This document shows, in pieces, positions 30,235-41,937 of a stretch of DNA of 64,000 nucleotides. The DNA is from Selaginella moellendorffii (lineage: Eukaryota > Streptophyta > Lycopodiopsida > Selaginellales > Selaginellaceae). The stretch is from NCBI RefSeq assembly GCF_000143415.4, contig NW_003314277.1:865878-929877 (forward strand), given 5' to 3'. The notes beneath the pieces were generated by a model, which saw nothing but the letters and a program-made list of their open reading frames with translations, was not told where the DNA came from and made no database searches. The position numbers and the translations under genes were made by a program. Position 1 is the first letter of the stretch; each line of letters begins with the position of its first letter.

Positions 30235-30291
30235 TTTACATTTAATCACGATCTAAACAACGAAGTTAGGGCTTTTGCCAATAGTAAGGGA

Positions 30292-30305
30292 TTGACACGT
30301 GTCAA
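30292..30305. promoter_or_regulatory. Perfect 14-bp palindrome with G-box core
   Basis: TTGACACGTGTCAA is fully palindromic and contains the CACGTG G-box bound by bZIP and bHLH factors; the ACGTGTC part is ABRE-like. It lies about 440 bp upstream of the TLC-domain gene and 60 bp from the tRNA-Arg, so its target is inferred, not shown. Confidence 0.5.
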
Positions 30306-30742
30306 TAGTGCCGTTGACTGTGCCGGCTCTGGAGAATATTCCGGGGCTATCACCAAGCGCGAAAAGGACGTTGCTGCGTTTTTGCCCACAAGTTTTGAAA
30401 AACTTCTCCCATTCTTCCAATCTACTACAGTGGAGTAAGGTGGGGCGAGAATAAAAGAAGAAAGAAAATGTGGCGGTCTCCCACTTCTACTTGTTCGTCT
30501 ACGACGGTGGAATCCCCGGCTGCGGCAGCGCCTGGATCGCGATTAAAAAATTGGGCTCTCGCCGGAGCTTGGCAGATCGTGAACAAGTCGCGCCCATCTC
30601 CTCATCCACGATTAGCAGTTTCCATAACCCTCTTTGCTACTACTACTTGAGAGAGAGAGAGAGAGAGTGAGAGGAGAGTGGAAGAGATCTTGCAATCTAT
30701 CGATCGATCGAGTTTCTCTCTGGAAGCTAGAATTGGGCGGCG

Positions 30743-32058
30743 ATGGACAAGGCGGAGCTCTTCAATCGGCAGATGTGGGAGGTTTTTGGCGAGCGTGGGC
30801 GGTTGGCGGAGCCGCTGCTGTGGCTGGCGTCCATAGCTGTGGGGATCGTCTTTTGCAAATCTGTAAGCTTTTTCTTCTTGTTTTCTCTGTTTGTTCCTTT
30901 CATCGTGGTGACGAGCAGAGCTTCAAAAATGTAAGAACTTGGATAGGTGTACGACAACATGGAATCCAGCTTCTCGCAGATCAAGGTGTACCGAGCCCTC
31001 GCGAGGCGGCAGCAAATCGAGTGGAGCAACAGGTTTGTTCGTGATCGCCACTTACATTCAAGTTTTGATCCCGAGTTCTTGGTTCACCAATTTTGTCACC
31101 AACTTTTTTAGAGGATTTTCAACCGCGCACGCGATTGTTGTGTCCACCATCGCCGCTTACCTTCTTGTGTACAGCGATTTCTTCTCCGACGCTGCCCCGT
31201 ACGGGCCCGTGGTCTTCCGTAGCACCATCTTCTCTCAGGCTGTTCTTGGTGTAAGTTGGATCAAAGGCTTCCATAACTTTGCGCGAGCGTTTGAAACTCC
31301 TCGATCTTGCAATGCAGTTCTCGATCGGCTACTTCATCGCGGATCTCTCGATGATAATTTGGTGCTATCCGGATCTTGGAGGATGGGTTTACGTAAGCTT
31401 CTTTTCTTCCAAATCTTTCCAGCGTTTCAATATTTTATCTTTGTTTGTGTCCATATAAACACAGATACTCCATCACGGCCTTTCTATCGCCTCGCTAGCT
31501 CTGGCTCTTCACAGTGGGTACGCGCACATCTATCTTTACTTGGTCCTCTTCTCGGAATTCACTACTCCGTTCGTCAACTTGAGATGGTAAGCGATCACCT
31601 CGATCGATCGATCCTCCTCCCACCCATCACATCGCGAATCAAACTTTGTGTTTTATCGCAATGGTTGCAAAAGGTACTTGAGCACTGCTGGCCAAAGTGG
31701 ATCAAACGCCTACCTCCTCAATGGGATCTTACTTTTCCTGACATGGCTGGTACACTACTACGATCATCCTCCACCACCAAAGATCTTGACTCCTTTTGCG
31801 ATTTTCTCTTTGTGTTGTTCTAGATCTTTCGAGTGCTGCTCTTTGTCTACTTCTTCACTCATATTTACCTCCATTTTGATCAGGTAAGCGTTTTGGTAAT
31901 TGTTGTTTTACTCGTTATCTTGACAGGTGAGACAAATGCACGATGCTGGATTTTATTTCTTGTTTATCGCGCCGCCTCTGCTGGCGTTGATGAACCTGGT
32001 ATGGTTTCGAAAGATTTCACTGGGTGTTGTCAAGGCTTTCAAGAAGAAACAAAAGTAA
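30743..32058 (+). CDS. TLC-domain multi-pass membrane protein (TMEM56/CLN8-like)
   Basis: Eight exons: 30743-30862, 30947-31032, 31112-31250, 31318-31392, 31465-31586, 31674-31749, 31824-31883, 31927-32058, phase-continuous, 269 codons. The protein has six or more hydrophobic segments. Key TLC features are IEWSNR followed by STAHAIVVSTIAAYL, the SIGYFIADL helix, the YILHHGLSI motif with the two histidines, and LFSEFTTPFVNLRW. The C-terminus is basic (VVKAFKKKQK), which could act as an ER retrieval signal. Family knowledge: TRAM-LAG1-CLN8 proteins act in lipid sensing or synthesis in the ER. This member is closer to the TMEM56 branch than to ceramide synthases because no Hox-like or Lag1p motif is seen. 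The biochemical activity remains unknown. A (GA)n tract precedes the start (about 30651-30668). Confidence 0.9.
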
Positions 32059-34921
32059 ATATGATAGTGTGAACAGCCCTTTGAATTAACCTAGCAGTGT
32101 CCATTTGAATCATTGTTCTTTTGGGGCATTTGTAAGACTATGATTGAATAGGGACAAAAGTCATCCAAAATGTGATTTGTAATCAGGCTAAACACCTTGG
32201 GAAATAATGATTAGTTCTTTTTAAAGCTGCTTTTGACTAGTTTTATAAGAACTTTGACTGCATCGAAGCCAGAGCTGCATTTTTCTTTTTTGCCTTTCTT
32301 GTTAAAATCCAGAAAAATCAGGAGAAACAGAGGTTTGAAAAGAAGGCAAAAACCTGCTCTGTTTCAAAGCCTTAAAGTTTTGATCTCTCCACCTCCAGCA
32401 GCAGCAGAAGCACCAATCCATCCATCTATCCATCCACTCAGAGTCTCCAGGAGCCTTTAAAGTTGCAACAGACATGAGCCCTTTTTTTTGGAAGTGGCTG
32501 CTTCTGGTACCCCACCAGCAAACAGGTTAAACACTTTGCCTCCTCCATTGCTCAAGAAGAAGCACATTTGTACCTTTCCCCTTTGGGAAATTGGTCTGGC
32601 TCATCAGAACATCAACCTCAGACATTACCATATCTGTCCATGTACCAGCACCATTTTAATGCTTAGAATACTATTATTTGATTCCCAAAAGGTAATCCAA
32701 TTGTTTTGGACCATGTTTCTTTCAGTAAAAAAATACGAACATATTTGCCATACTATGGCAAAATCCAGCTCATGTACAAAACCCCACTGAGATCCTACAT
32801 TCTGGACAAAAATGTAGAGTGGGATTTGTTTGTAAGTTTTCAAGTTGGGGGTGTGCAGTAGCGGCCTGCCTCCAGTACACCCCACCCCATAAGACATTAA
32901 ACCGGCAGCGTACCCGGTACTATCTAAGACAGCTTTTGACTGGTAGAGGTAGAGAGAATGATGCCAATGGTATCATAGGGAATCGAATCTCGTAGATCTG
33001 CTGCTTAAGATTCTTCTTACCTAGCAGGCTAAAGCCTGGCCGCCCGTCAGTCAAGATGACAGAGATCCGTGCGGACTGTCACCGTTAGGGAGACAGAAGC
33101 ATATGCCGGCAAGATGCTCGGTTCAAACAGGCTGACCCCGGCATATTCTCGCAAACGCTTGGATTTAGAATATAGAGGCTGCCATTTCCTGAATGATTGA
33201 GGGATCCGCTACATGATTGGAATGACCTCACTCAATGATCGATGGGCTCTCTTTGTATTGTCTTGACTTAGTATTTTGTAATGTATTTTCTCTAGTCCGA
33301 TATTTTGAATTCTATTTTCTCGCCCTCTTTCCAACAATAAAGAAAAGAGCCCATGAAATTCTGCTGCCGACGATATAAATGTCTCGCTGGAAACTGGAAA
33401 CGCTTAGATAACACTCCAAGCAAAACTATGAAGTTTCCAAGAAAAATAGAAGAGCGTTTTGTTTGGTTTTCCAATGCCGTCCGACGTGGCGGTGACGAAA
33501 CACTGACGTGGCCGGTGACGTCGTGGTGTCCGTACGCAGTGGCGGGAGCGTTTCTGTGGGCCATGGCGCTTCTCCAGTGGCGTGGCCAGGGCCGCCGTAC
33601 CCGGCCGGCGTCTATGCCACTCAATCAACAAAAAAATGTGCTGTGAAACGGGCGGGCTGGTCTACATTTTTAATCGTATTTTCTCTGATTTTTTATACAA
33701 ATTCCATGACACTGCCTGATGTTGAGACCCTTTGAAAAGCATCACACTTGAGCTAATTGCCAGATACGAAATTTCAGCATACAAGAAGTATACATATACC
33801 TGAGTTTATGGATCGTGCAATTCGATCGGACCTACAATGATGATCCACCCGTTGTTGGAAGATATCTTTCTCATCAAGAACGAGCGAGAAAAATTGCCCC
33901 ACATATTTGGAAACATTCAAACTTCAACTCTCTCCGGGTTCCAGTGTTCCTTTTTTTTTACGTGATTTTGGTCGGTCCGTCGAGGCACGATCTTATAGAC
34001 CGTACACACAAATATTATCTTGGAAAATTTGCAAATTTTTCTGGCGAGTTCGCTGGATTTGTTTAATATTTTTTGCGCTTTTTTTTTATAAGTTTTTTAG
34101 CGCGCACCGATTGATGCAAAGGAAGATATAATGCGTCTGACAGACCCACGGACCCTGAAGGCCGGGACCTGACAATGTGGACGCGTGGCGCCACCGCAGT
34201 GGCGGGAAGCGGCCGTTGACATGTGAGCACGAGTACATGGCCGAATCTCCACCGTCGGTTGCCTCGACGCTCCTAGATGTAGTTATCAGTGTGAGTTGTT
34301 CACACTCGCTCGCTCGCTTTTCTGTGTTGGCTCGATTTGGTTTCTACTTTTTTCGGTCGCGAGGAAGACGAAGAAGAAAAGAAATAACCCCTGAGGCGCG
34401 GCGGCGGTGTTTCTCCTCCTCAATCGATCGATCGATCGACCGAGCGAGTGAGAGTTTTGTTCTTCTTTCTCGCGAGAGTTGTTCTTCGTCCTCTATCTTT
34501 TGTCTTTGTGACGAGCGATCTTCGGTTCGTTTTGTTAGCTACTGGCGAGCGACTGAAGCGTTCTGGTCGAGGCGCTGCTAGCTTCGTTGGTTCCGTCCGC
34601 GAATCTGGGATAGAGAAGCTCCAAAAAGATGATAAGCCGGCTTCGTGAGGCGCTCCAAAGGATGGCCTTTGTTTGTTTGCATGCACAAGCGCTCATCTTG
34701 TTCCGGCTCTAAACGCTTCAATGCCGTGCCATCTGTAGGAGCGGGAGCCAAGCGTGAGAGCTTTGCCGCTTGTCCGTACCTAGGGGCGCATCGCATCGCC
34801 TGTGCAGTCGAGAACGCAATTGTCTTTGGCTACTCGGGATTTATATTATCCTCCTCTCCTCCAATCTTCTCCTTGCTCGCTCCTGCGTTCCCTGCAAGCA
34901 AAGCAAAAGAGTTACTCCACC
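32059..34921. other. Intergenic region before a NAC gene
   Basis: No gene recognised over 2.8 kb. From about 32950 to 33340 lies a stretch with a TGGTATCATAGGG sequence similar to a tRNA-Met primer-binding site, which may be a piece of an LTR element, but no paired repeat was found. Between 33480 and 33600 there are several ACGTGG and TGACGTCG cores, typical bZIP sites. The last 700 bp before 34922 is C/T-rich with CGAT repeats and is probably the promoter and 5' leader of the NAC gene. Confidence 0.4.
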
Positions 34922-36495
34922 ATGGACTTGTTGTCCTTGGCTCAGATGCAGCAAAGGCCTGAGGATCCATATTTACCTCCAGGCTTCCGGTTTCATCCCA
35001 CGGACGAAGAGCTGGTGTACTACCTGACCAGGAAAGTTCTCTTCAGTAGCTTTAGAATCAGTGCAATTGCCGAAGTTGACCTCAACAAGTGCGAGCCTTG
35101 GGATCTGCCGTGTAAGTTGCCCGACAACCTGTGAAGCAATCAGTTAGAGATGTCCACTGAAAAATGGTTTTTTTGTCTACCTTTGGTCTCTCATTGTGCA
35201 GCCAAAGCGAGCATGGGAGAGAAGGAATGGTACTTCTACACTCTAAGAGACCGGAAGTATCCGACTGGAATGAGGACCAACAGGGCCACTGAAGCTGGAT
35301 ACTGGAAGGCAACCGGGAAGGACCGAAACATAAACAGCTCTCGGACGTCCTGTCTGGTGGGTATGAAGAAAACTCTCGTCTTCTACAGGGGAAGAGCTCC
35401 AAAGGGGCTCAAGAGCAACTGGATCATGCACGAATACCGCCTGGAAGGGGAAGCAAGTCAGTTTAATCGAAACGCGAGGCTGCCTAAGGTGAGTCTCAAA
35501 CTACCTCTCAGTTGGAAAAAGTGATCCATTCTCTCCAGTCTTTCTCCTCGTGTTCCCTGTTTCTTTCTCCGGTCGGAATCCAATGACCAAAGCTGCTTTT
35601 CTTCAACTGCTCACAGGATTCCGAATGGGTGATATGTCGCGTTTTCCAGAAGTTCCCCGGCAGCAAAAAGGCGCTGAGGGAATCCAGCAACCTCGCCAGG
35701 GACCCGCACTATGTGATAGGGGCTCAGCAAGTTCACACCTCACTGCCTCCCCTGCGAGACGACTCCCCTCACGTTACAGTCACCGAAGAAGCTGTTGCTG
35801 ATAGTAGCGAGACGAGCCAGAACGACCAGGTCCCAAGCTTCTCTGACACTTCCTTCCTCAAGGAGCAAAGGCACAACGCCTGGCAGCCCCGAGTACAAGT
35901 CGCGGCTGCCGATACTAATCCAGACACAATGCTGCACCACCCCTCTATAGCAGCAGCAGCAGCAGCAGCAGCACCGCCTGACATTAGCGAATTAAAGCTT
36001 CCAACTTGTTTCGCGGCTCAAGCCAACCTTGGCAGCTTACCAGCACTCGAATCGTACACCTTCACCACCACCGGTAACTTCTCCAAGCCAAGGCCCGACT
36101 TCTCAACGTTTCACCACCTCCAAAACCAGCCCAGCCAACCTCTCGTCCCGGACATTAACTCGCTCAAGGCTCTCGACCAGTTTTCACGGTCGCTGAGCGG
36201 TCCATACTCGGTGGCCAAAGCTGGCATACGGGCGTGCAAGGTGGAGCCCAAGTCCGCACCGCCGATGCATCAACCCGTGTACCAGCCCATGGACGTAAAC
36301 ACCGCCGGATGGTTGAACGAGAGTCACCCTCACTACCTTGCTCTGTGCACCACCACTCTTCAGCAAAACTTCCCCTCCGGAGCTTCGTTCTCTCTCACGG
36401 ATTCCGCTGGCACCGACGAAGTCCCACCGAATCTCTACCGAGCGGTTGCTCCGTCGTCTTCGTCGGCGGAAATGGACACGCTGTGGAGTTACTGA
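34922..36495 (+). CDS. NAC transcription factor (NAM/CUC-like), gene 1
   Basis: Three exons: 34922-35111, 35202-35488, 35617-36495, phase-continuous, 451 codons. Residues ~16-175 are the NAC domain with all five subdomains: A ([15 protein letters not shown]), B ([18 protein letters not shown]), C ([23 protein letters not shown]), D ([25 protein letters not shown]) and E ([12 protein letters not shown]). The two intron positions are the standard ones for NAC genes. The remainder is a poorly conserved activation region with an alanine run and Ser/Pro-rich stretches, ending [12 protein letters not shown]. The domain resembles the NAM/CUC branch, which acts in meristem and boundary formation. I looked for a miR164 target and did not see one. 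The start is the ATG in an ACCATGG context. Confidence 0.95.
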
Positions 36496-37690
36496 CAGAG
36501 GCCTCTTGTCGACTTGAGATTCGGACGGTAACAAACAACGCTCGCGTCGACCAGCGGATGTCGAGAGCAGCGACGACGATTCACAACCGACTGAAGTTCC
36601 AGGCTCCAACTGGACCGAATGGATCCCTGTTATGTAAGTACCTATCACCGCATCGAATTTCCCGTTGTGAGTTCTGGACCGCAGAGGCTTGCTCAAGGAT
36701 AAAAACAAGAAAAAAAACAGTCCAAAGCACCTGGATTTGCAGCAGCAACAAAACCGCTGTGTGTACCATTGAGTGTATTTTTCATGTTTTGAGAGAAACC
36801 AACTTCTTTCCTAGTAATCTGCAAAACAAACTCCAACCATTATTATATAGAGTACCAGCACTCCAAGAGTCCGTTCTCCTGTAAAAACCCCACCTAGACA
36901 AACTAAAAGTCCCTTCTTCGGAAAATCTCACTTGGATCCAAGACTTTACAGGCAGATATGAGTGACATCAACATGCCCAAGTAGCAGCAGGAACGAATCT
37001 GTGCTTAGATCTTGGGCAATCAAAGAGGGAAAGAAGAAGAGGAAGAAAAAATAAAATTCCACCGATGTAAGCAGTCAAAGGCTTAAATCACACCACACAC
37101 CGTGATATGCATGACAACTTATATATCCTACCAGGAAGAAGAAAGCACGCAAACGAATTCCACGGTACAGCCACAGCGGTAGCGGTCGGTTCCTTTCAAC
37201 CAGGACGATAAACACACGCGAATAATCTACTTAATGCCAAGCGACCACTAAAAAAGAATGCTATGAGACTCCCTCATTCCAGCAAAGCTAGAGCGTTTCC
37301 TCGATTCAAATCAAGCGCTGCTTCGATTGAATCAAGGCGCCATAGCTCGATCGAGCCGAGGAACACGACGCGCCTAGGGATTTCTTACCTGATCGATCGC
37401 AAAGACGCCGCTCGCCATCGCCAAGAGCCAAACTCTAGGGCCGCAGAAGAAGAACACTTATAAACCCCTACATTCCACGTGTCTTCGTTAGGTTTAAAAG
37501 TGGCGATGGCGCCTCGCCGCCCAGCCCTAGACCGCGCCGGTGGAATGCGCCAATCGGTAAGCTATGGGGTCGGGATTGATCGTCTAGCTCGCATTCTCGA
37601 GTAATTCCTGGATTCTATTGCGTTCTTGAGCTCCATCGCACGATCTAGCGTACTTTGGATCGCATGGCCTGGATTTTTGTGTATAACTCT

Positions 37691-37721
<31 letters not shown>

Positions 37722-38243
37722 AAGGAGCTGCTAATAATCTGTCCTGTTCTAGCTGGGACGCCTCTTGTTTTTATGCTGGATGACTCGCCGCTGATTCAAT
37801 CGCCTTCTCTTTCTTCAGGTTGTGGGCCAAACTTTCTTTTCTCTCGTCGCTCGCTTTGATTCGATGCGCTTGTGACGAGTCATGGTAAGCTCTTTAAGGT
37901 CTCTCCATTGGTTTGTACTTTTCTGGAGCTATAGGTACATGTCTATGTCAATCAGGAAAAGAGAGGAACAGCTGCACAGTGGTGCACACTGTGAGTGATC
38001 TATCTTGCTGGTGAATCAACAAGCAAGGCAAACATGTACAGGCAAGCTCCATCGATCTATCTATCCATCGATATATTCTGTTTGTTGTTACAGTCTGATA
38101 TTGACATCGATTTTCAGTATGCTTGCTATATCTTTGAACAGAAATTTCAAGGCCACCACCATTGCAACCGGCAAGAAACTCTCTCCGCTATATGAGAACA
38201 ACTTTACTCGATCGTCAGTAGCGTCGTCGGGCTACGTAATGCA
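36496..38243. other. Intergenic region between two NAC genes, with a possible tiny spliced frame
   Basis: Mostly non-coding. A possible small gene on the plus strand joins 37506-37556 to 37819-37875 and would encode 35 residues (MAPRRPALDRAGG at the start), with consistent GT-AG ends and phase. Opposite to it, near 37420, another short frame begins MASGVFAIDQ with a donor directly after it. Both are too short to trust without transcript data, but the head-to-head layout looks like a divergent promoter. Past 37880 I see only AT-rich sequence and the end of the second NAC gene. Confidence 0.3.
37691..37724. repeat. (GA)n microsatellite
   Basis: Run of AG dinucleotides with two interruptions. 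Similar short (CT)/(GA) tracts occur next to many exons in this window (4284, 11850, 30651, 46941), often in leaders and introns. Confidence 0.9.
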
Positions 38244-39566
38244 TCACGTCGAGAAGAACTGGAACGAGTTCGTGTAGTCCACAAAGCCTCCAGGGTATTG
38301 AGCTGCTGGTGCCGAGGATGGTGACGAGAATTGAGGTTGCTGCTGAGGAGCACCTTGTTTCTCGTGGAAGAAGTTATGTGCTCTTGTGACCGGGAGCTGC
38401 AATGTTTGCTCCTGCTGTTGCTGCTGGTGGTGGTGGTGGTGGTGCTGCTGCTGCTGGTGCTGCTGCTGTTGCTGCTGCTGGTGCAATCCATTGGCTCCAT
38501 TGATGTATTGCTGCAAGAACAGCGACGGCTCCTCCCTCGCTAGCTGATTCATCATGGCCGAAGTGGTGAGCATTCTCTCCTTGTTTGTCCATTCGTATTG
38601 ACCAATTGAATTGCCGCCAGACCGGATGGTGTCCCCTGCCAGAAATCCTTGTACGAACGAGTCGTTCAAGGAGCCGAGCCTCGGCAGCGTCGAGATCCTT
38701 GAGCTGTCAAGGTCGGGCAACGAGGCAAGCACGTCTTCTGGCGGTGCTGCCGTTTGACTCGCAACCGCAGCTGGCCGCTTGTTGTCCGTCTTGGAAGGCG
38801 TTCTGTGGAGCTTTGTCTTCTTTCTGTAGATCCGGCACAGCACCCAGTCGTCCAGCTGCAACGAAAGAAGAACAGCTTGCCAAAGTAAGCCATCGGTTTT
38901 TAATACCACTCACGAGCTCTCGCTCTTTCTTTTTTTTTTTTTTTTGTTTTTTTTGTTTTTTTCCCCAATATGCAGGACTGGATGCAACTACTTGGAGGAA
39001 TTGAAACTTACTCTGGAGCCCTTCCGGCGAGGCTTGTGGGGATTGTCGACTAGACGGTACTCGTGCATAATCCAGTTGGTCTTCGCCCCCCTCGGCGCTC
39101 TGCCTTTGTAGAAGACGAGGGCCTTTTTCACGCCAACTTTGCGGCCGTCAGTGGAGCTACAAATCGGCTTGTCCGTGCCGGTGGCCTTCCAGTAGCCAGA
39201 CGCAGCGGCCCTGTTGGGACGAGCACCATTGGGATACTTACGCTCGCGGGGGCTGAAGAAGTACCACTCGCGCTCGCCGAATAATGCATGCTTTGGGAGG
39301 TCCCAGGGATCAAACTTGTACAAGTCCACCTCGGCAATTATGGGAATTGGAGCAGTGAAAGGATGCGAAGGAGCGGCCTTTTTGGAGAGGTAGTGCACCA
39401 TGAGCTCCTCGTCAGTGGGATGGAACCGGAATCCAGGGGGGAGCTGGAGCTCGGCAACTGCTGGTGGAACAGCAACTGTCACAGGTGTGGCCACTGCTTC
39501 TGCTGCGGACGCTGCTCCTCCGCCTCCAGGTGCTGCAGCTTGCGAAGGATTCACATTTCTTTCCAT
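38244..39566 (-). CDS. NAC transcription factor (ATAF/NAP-like), gene 2
   Basis: Two exons on the minus strand: 39566-39012 and 38855-38244, phase-continuous, 388 codons. The ATG at 39566 (MERNVNPS) is the first in frame; the upstream open frame has no ATG. The NAC domain follows an Ala/Gly-rich start: [81 protein letters not shown] and [12 protein letters not shown]. The sequence YKFDPWDLP with [11 protein letters not shown] fits the ATAF/NAP (stress) group. The C-terminal half is probably the activation domain and has long Gln and His runs (about residues 310-340), encoded by impure CAG/CAC repeats at 38400-38490. Only one intron is present where the group often has two. Confidence 0.94.
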
Positions 39567-41937
39567 GATGGCAGTCAGGAAACTCGTGGCGAAGTATGAA
39601 GAAGGCGGGAGTGTGTAGAACTCCGGTGGCAGAGGCACGAAGAAAGCTGCGGGGATTTGCGGAGTGAGATCTGGGGGCAGATACGGATCATATGCTAGGC
39701 GCACAGGGCGGTGAATAAATCTCCATGACTTGCAACCAGGGCGGTGGGTGGGAAAGGAAAAGACTCTGCAAGCGAAGACGAGTGAGCAGTGCTCCTTCTC
39801 TGCGGATGAAAACTTATCCTTCTCACTCGGAGAAGTTCAGGGGAGAGAGGGGAGGAAAAGCAAGGCAGGAAAAGGAGGTGGCGGTGGTGTCAGCTTGGGA
39901 TGAGCGAAGCATGGGTAAAGCGCCAAATTCCAAAGGAAGCATCTGAGAGGGACTAGAGGCCCAGCTGTCGCGCTGAGAAGAGGGAGCTCGGGTCCCCCCT
40001 TGGACACCTATGATCGACACGTAAGATGTTTTGGACGAGAAGGGAAGCTCACCGCTCGCACTGCTTCGCGCGAGTGGGCCAAAGCGAGCCCATCACAAAT
40101 CCGTGCTATCGTCCCGAAAGGCGAGATCGTCTTCCATTTCCGGTAAATCTTTTCTTTCCTGCCATTCGTTCTTTCGATTTCGCGTGTTTTTTTTCCTTGT
40201 CTTATGTTCTTGAGTTCGACGGTTCTTTATTTTTCCGGTGGTTTTTGTTCTGCTTTTGAATTTTTGGCGTCTCTTCATTCACTTTGACGGATATTTATCT
40301 GATTTGATTTTCTTGGCAGGAAGCGCTTATGTGATGGATGGATGTGGTGCGGGATCCAAAAAATGCTGGCGTGCATATCTCGCTCACTGTGCTCATCTGA
40401 ATTATGTTTCGGGGACCCCGTCAGCAAAGGTTCGTTTTGGCTAAACTCGCTTGCAAGCGTGCTCTAATACTGCCAAACTTTGACGACGGAAGAAGCGTTT
40501 GATCGTCGCAGCTCCACTGCTGGATTGCTCGATTCATATACACGGCACACAAACTTAGGTAAGCCATTGCTATCTTGCAAACAAAAACTTTAGTTTTTAT
40601 GGTGTTTTGTTTTTCTGTACAGGTGTAAGCTTTTCTCTCGCACGCAGGATGTCTTCGTGAAATCCGACAAAAAACATCTCACGCGCTGTGAATCACCTGG
40701 TATTCATCTCAGCGGACAACATCTGCTGCTTCTAGTGGCCACGCAGCCGAGAGAGCGAGAGGCGTGCTGGATTGGAATGGCAGCATCGATCTCGACAAGC
40801 TTCACTTTGAGAGGCGGTGCTCATCACACGCCTCCGCCGCAGATTCGTCCGCAGCAAAAAACGAACAAGGAGGTGAGCCGAGGTGGGGCCTTTCGCTTTG
40901 ATATCTTTGGCTGTGATCCAACCTCTCGTCAAAGTTTGCTTGCTAAAATAACTTGAGTGCTCGACCTCTTTTTTCCTCTCCGAGCGCGGCGCGCAGCGGT
41001 AATAAACGTGGCCAGAGCTTCAGCCAGTAAAAATCGTGAGCTCACTCGTCCTTTATTTGATTGTCATTCTCATGACGTGCGGATTATAGAAATCACGAGA
41101 CCATCAGCTTTGTCTCAGTGGACGGCGCACGGACGAATTTGAAGCATCCGCAAAAGAACTTTGACTGGGCTATACGACAAGCTACAGGGCACCGAGTATA
41201 ACACACATTCGAATTCTTTTCCATCGCATCTTGGACTTTTCAAGCTCGTGTGCTCAGATTCTATGGGTGGAAAAGAAGCTTCATTGCTTTGGAGCTCAGA
41301 TTCTTCTCTCAGCAGTGTAATCACAGCACGCGAGAATAAAAGAGGAGGATAGAAACATTCGCTCAGAGACTCTTTTAGCGAATTTTTTTTTCCATCAGGG
41401 GGGTCAGAGATGGAACAATGAAAAGCTAGAGGTCATCAGCGCAAAAGAGGAAGAATACCAAGAGACCCAAGCGACCCAACAAGGAAAACAAAAAAAGTGC
41501 TCAGGATTTTTGGGATGAATCAACTTCACCGATCTTCTCAGAGTGAGCTGGAAAATCCAATCATCATCGCACGAATGCAGTATCCTCAGTCACAGAAATT
41601 CCATCACAGATATCAGAATTAGCATGGATATGAAAGAAAAATTTCTGTCATCACTGGAAAACTCCCAAAACGAACCGAGACGTGTGCTCATAGTGAAACT
41701 GCGATCTTCGATTCTGTCTACAGGCCGGATATCGGCGAATCAGAACGAGGAATTGGGTAGAATTATCGCACAAAACACACAAAGCGCAAGAACCCTAACT
41801 ATGGCGGCCAAGAGCCCTAATTTTAAAACCCTAGATGCGATCTTGTTTTAAAATGGATGACTCAGCCCTAGGATCAAGAACCCTAGAAACAGAGTAGACG
41901 GGGAATGGAATTGTAGGAGGGCCAAGCAAGGCTAGGG
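39567..41937. other. Intergenic region between NAC gene 2 and the GT8 gene
   Basis: Long non-coding stretch. The left part is the promoter and leader of NAC gene 2. Scattered GT-AG pairs and small frames occur at 40030-40950 but none has recognisable protein similarity; an upstream leader exon of the GT8 gene is possible. AACCCTAA telobox-like sequences appear at about 41784-41885, just upstream of the GT8 start. Confidence 0.4.

Noticed and set aside
32950-33340. Solo LTR or retroelement piece
   Set aside because: A primer-binding-like TGGTATCATAGGG is present, but without a paired repeat or coding motif the call cannot be supported.
35940-36420. miR164 target site in NAC gene 1
   Set aside because: No stretch close to the known target of CUC-type NAC genes was seen in the coding region.
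37506-37875. Two-exon micro-gene of 35 codons
   Set aside because: Splice signals and phase fit, but length is too short and no similarity supports it, so it is mentioned only in the intergenic note.
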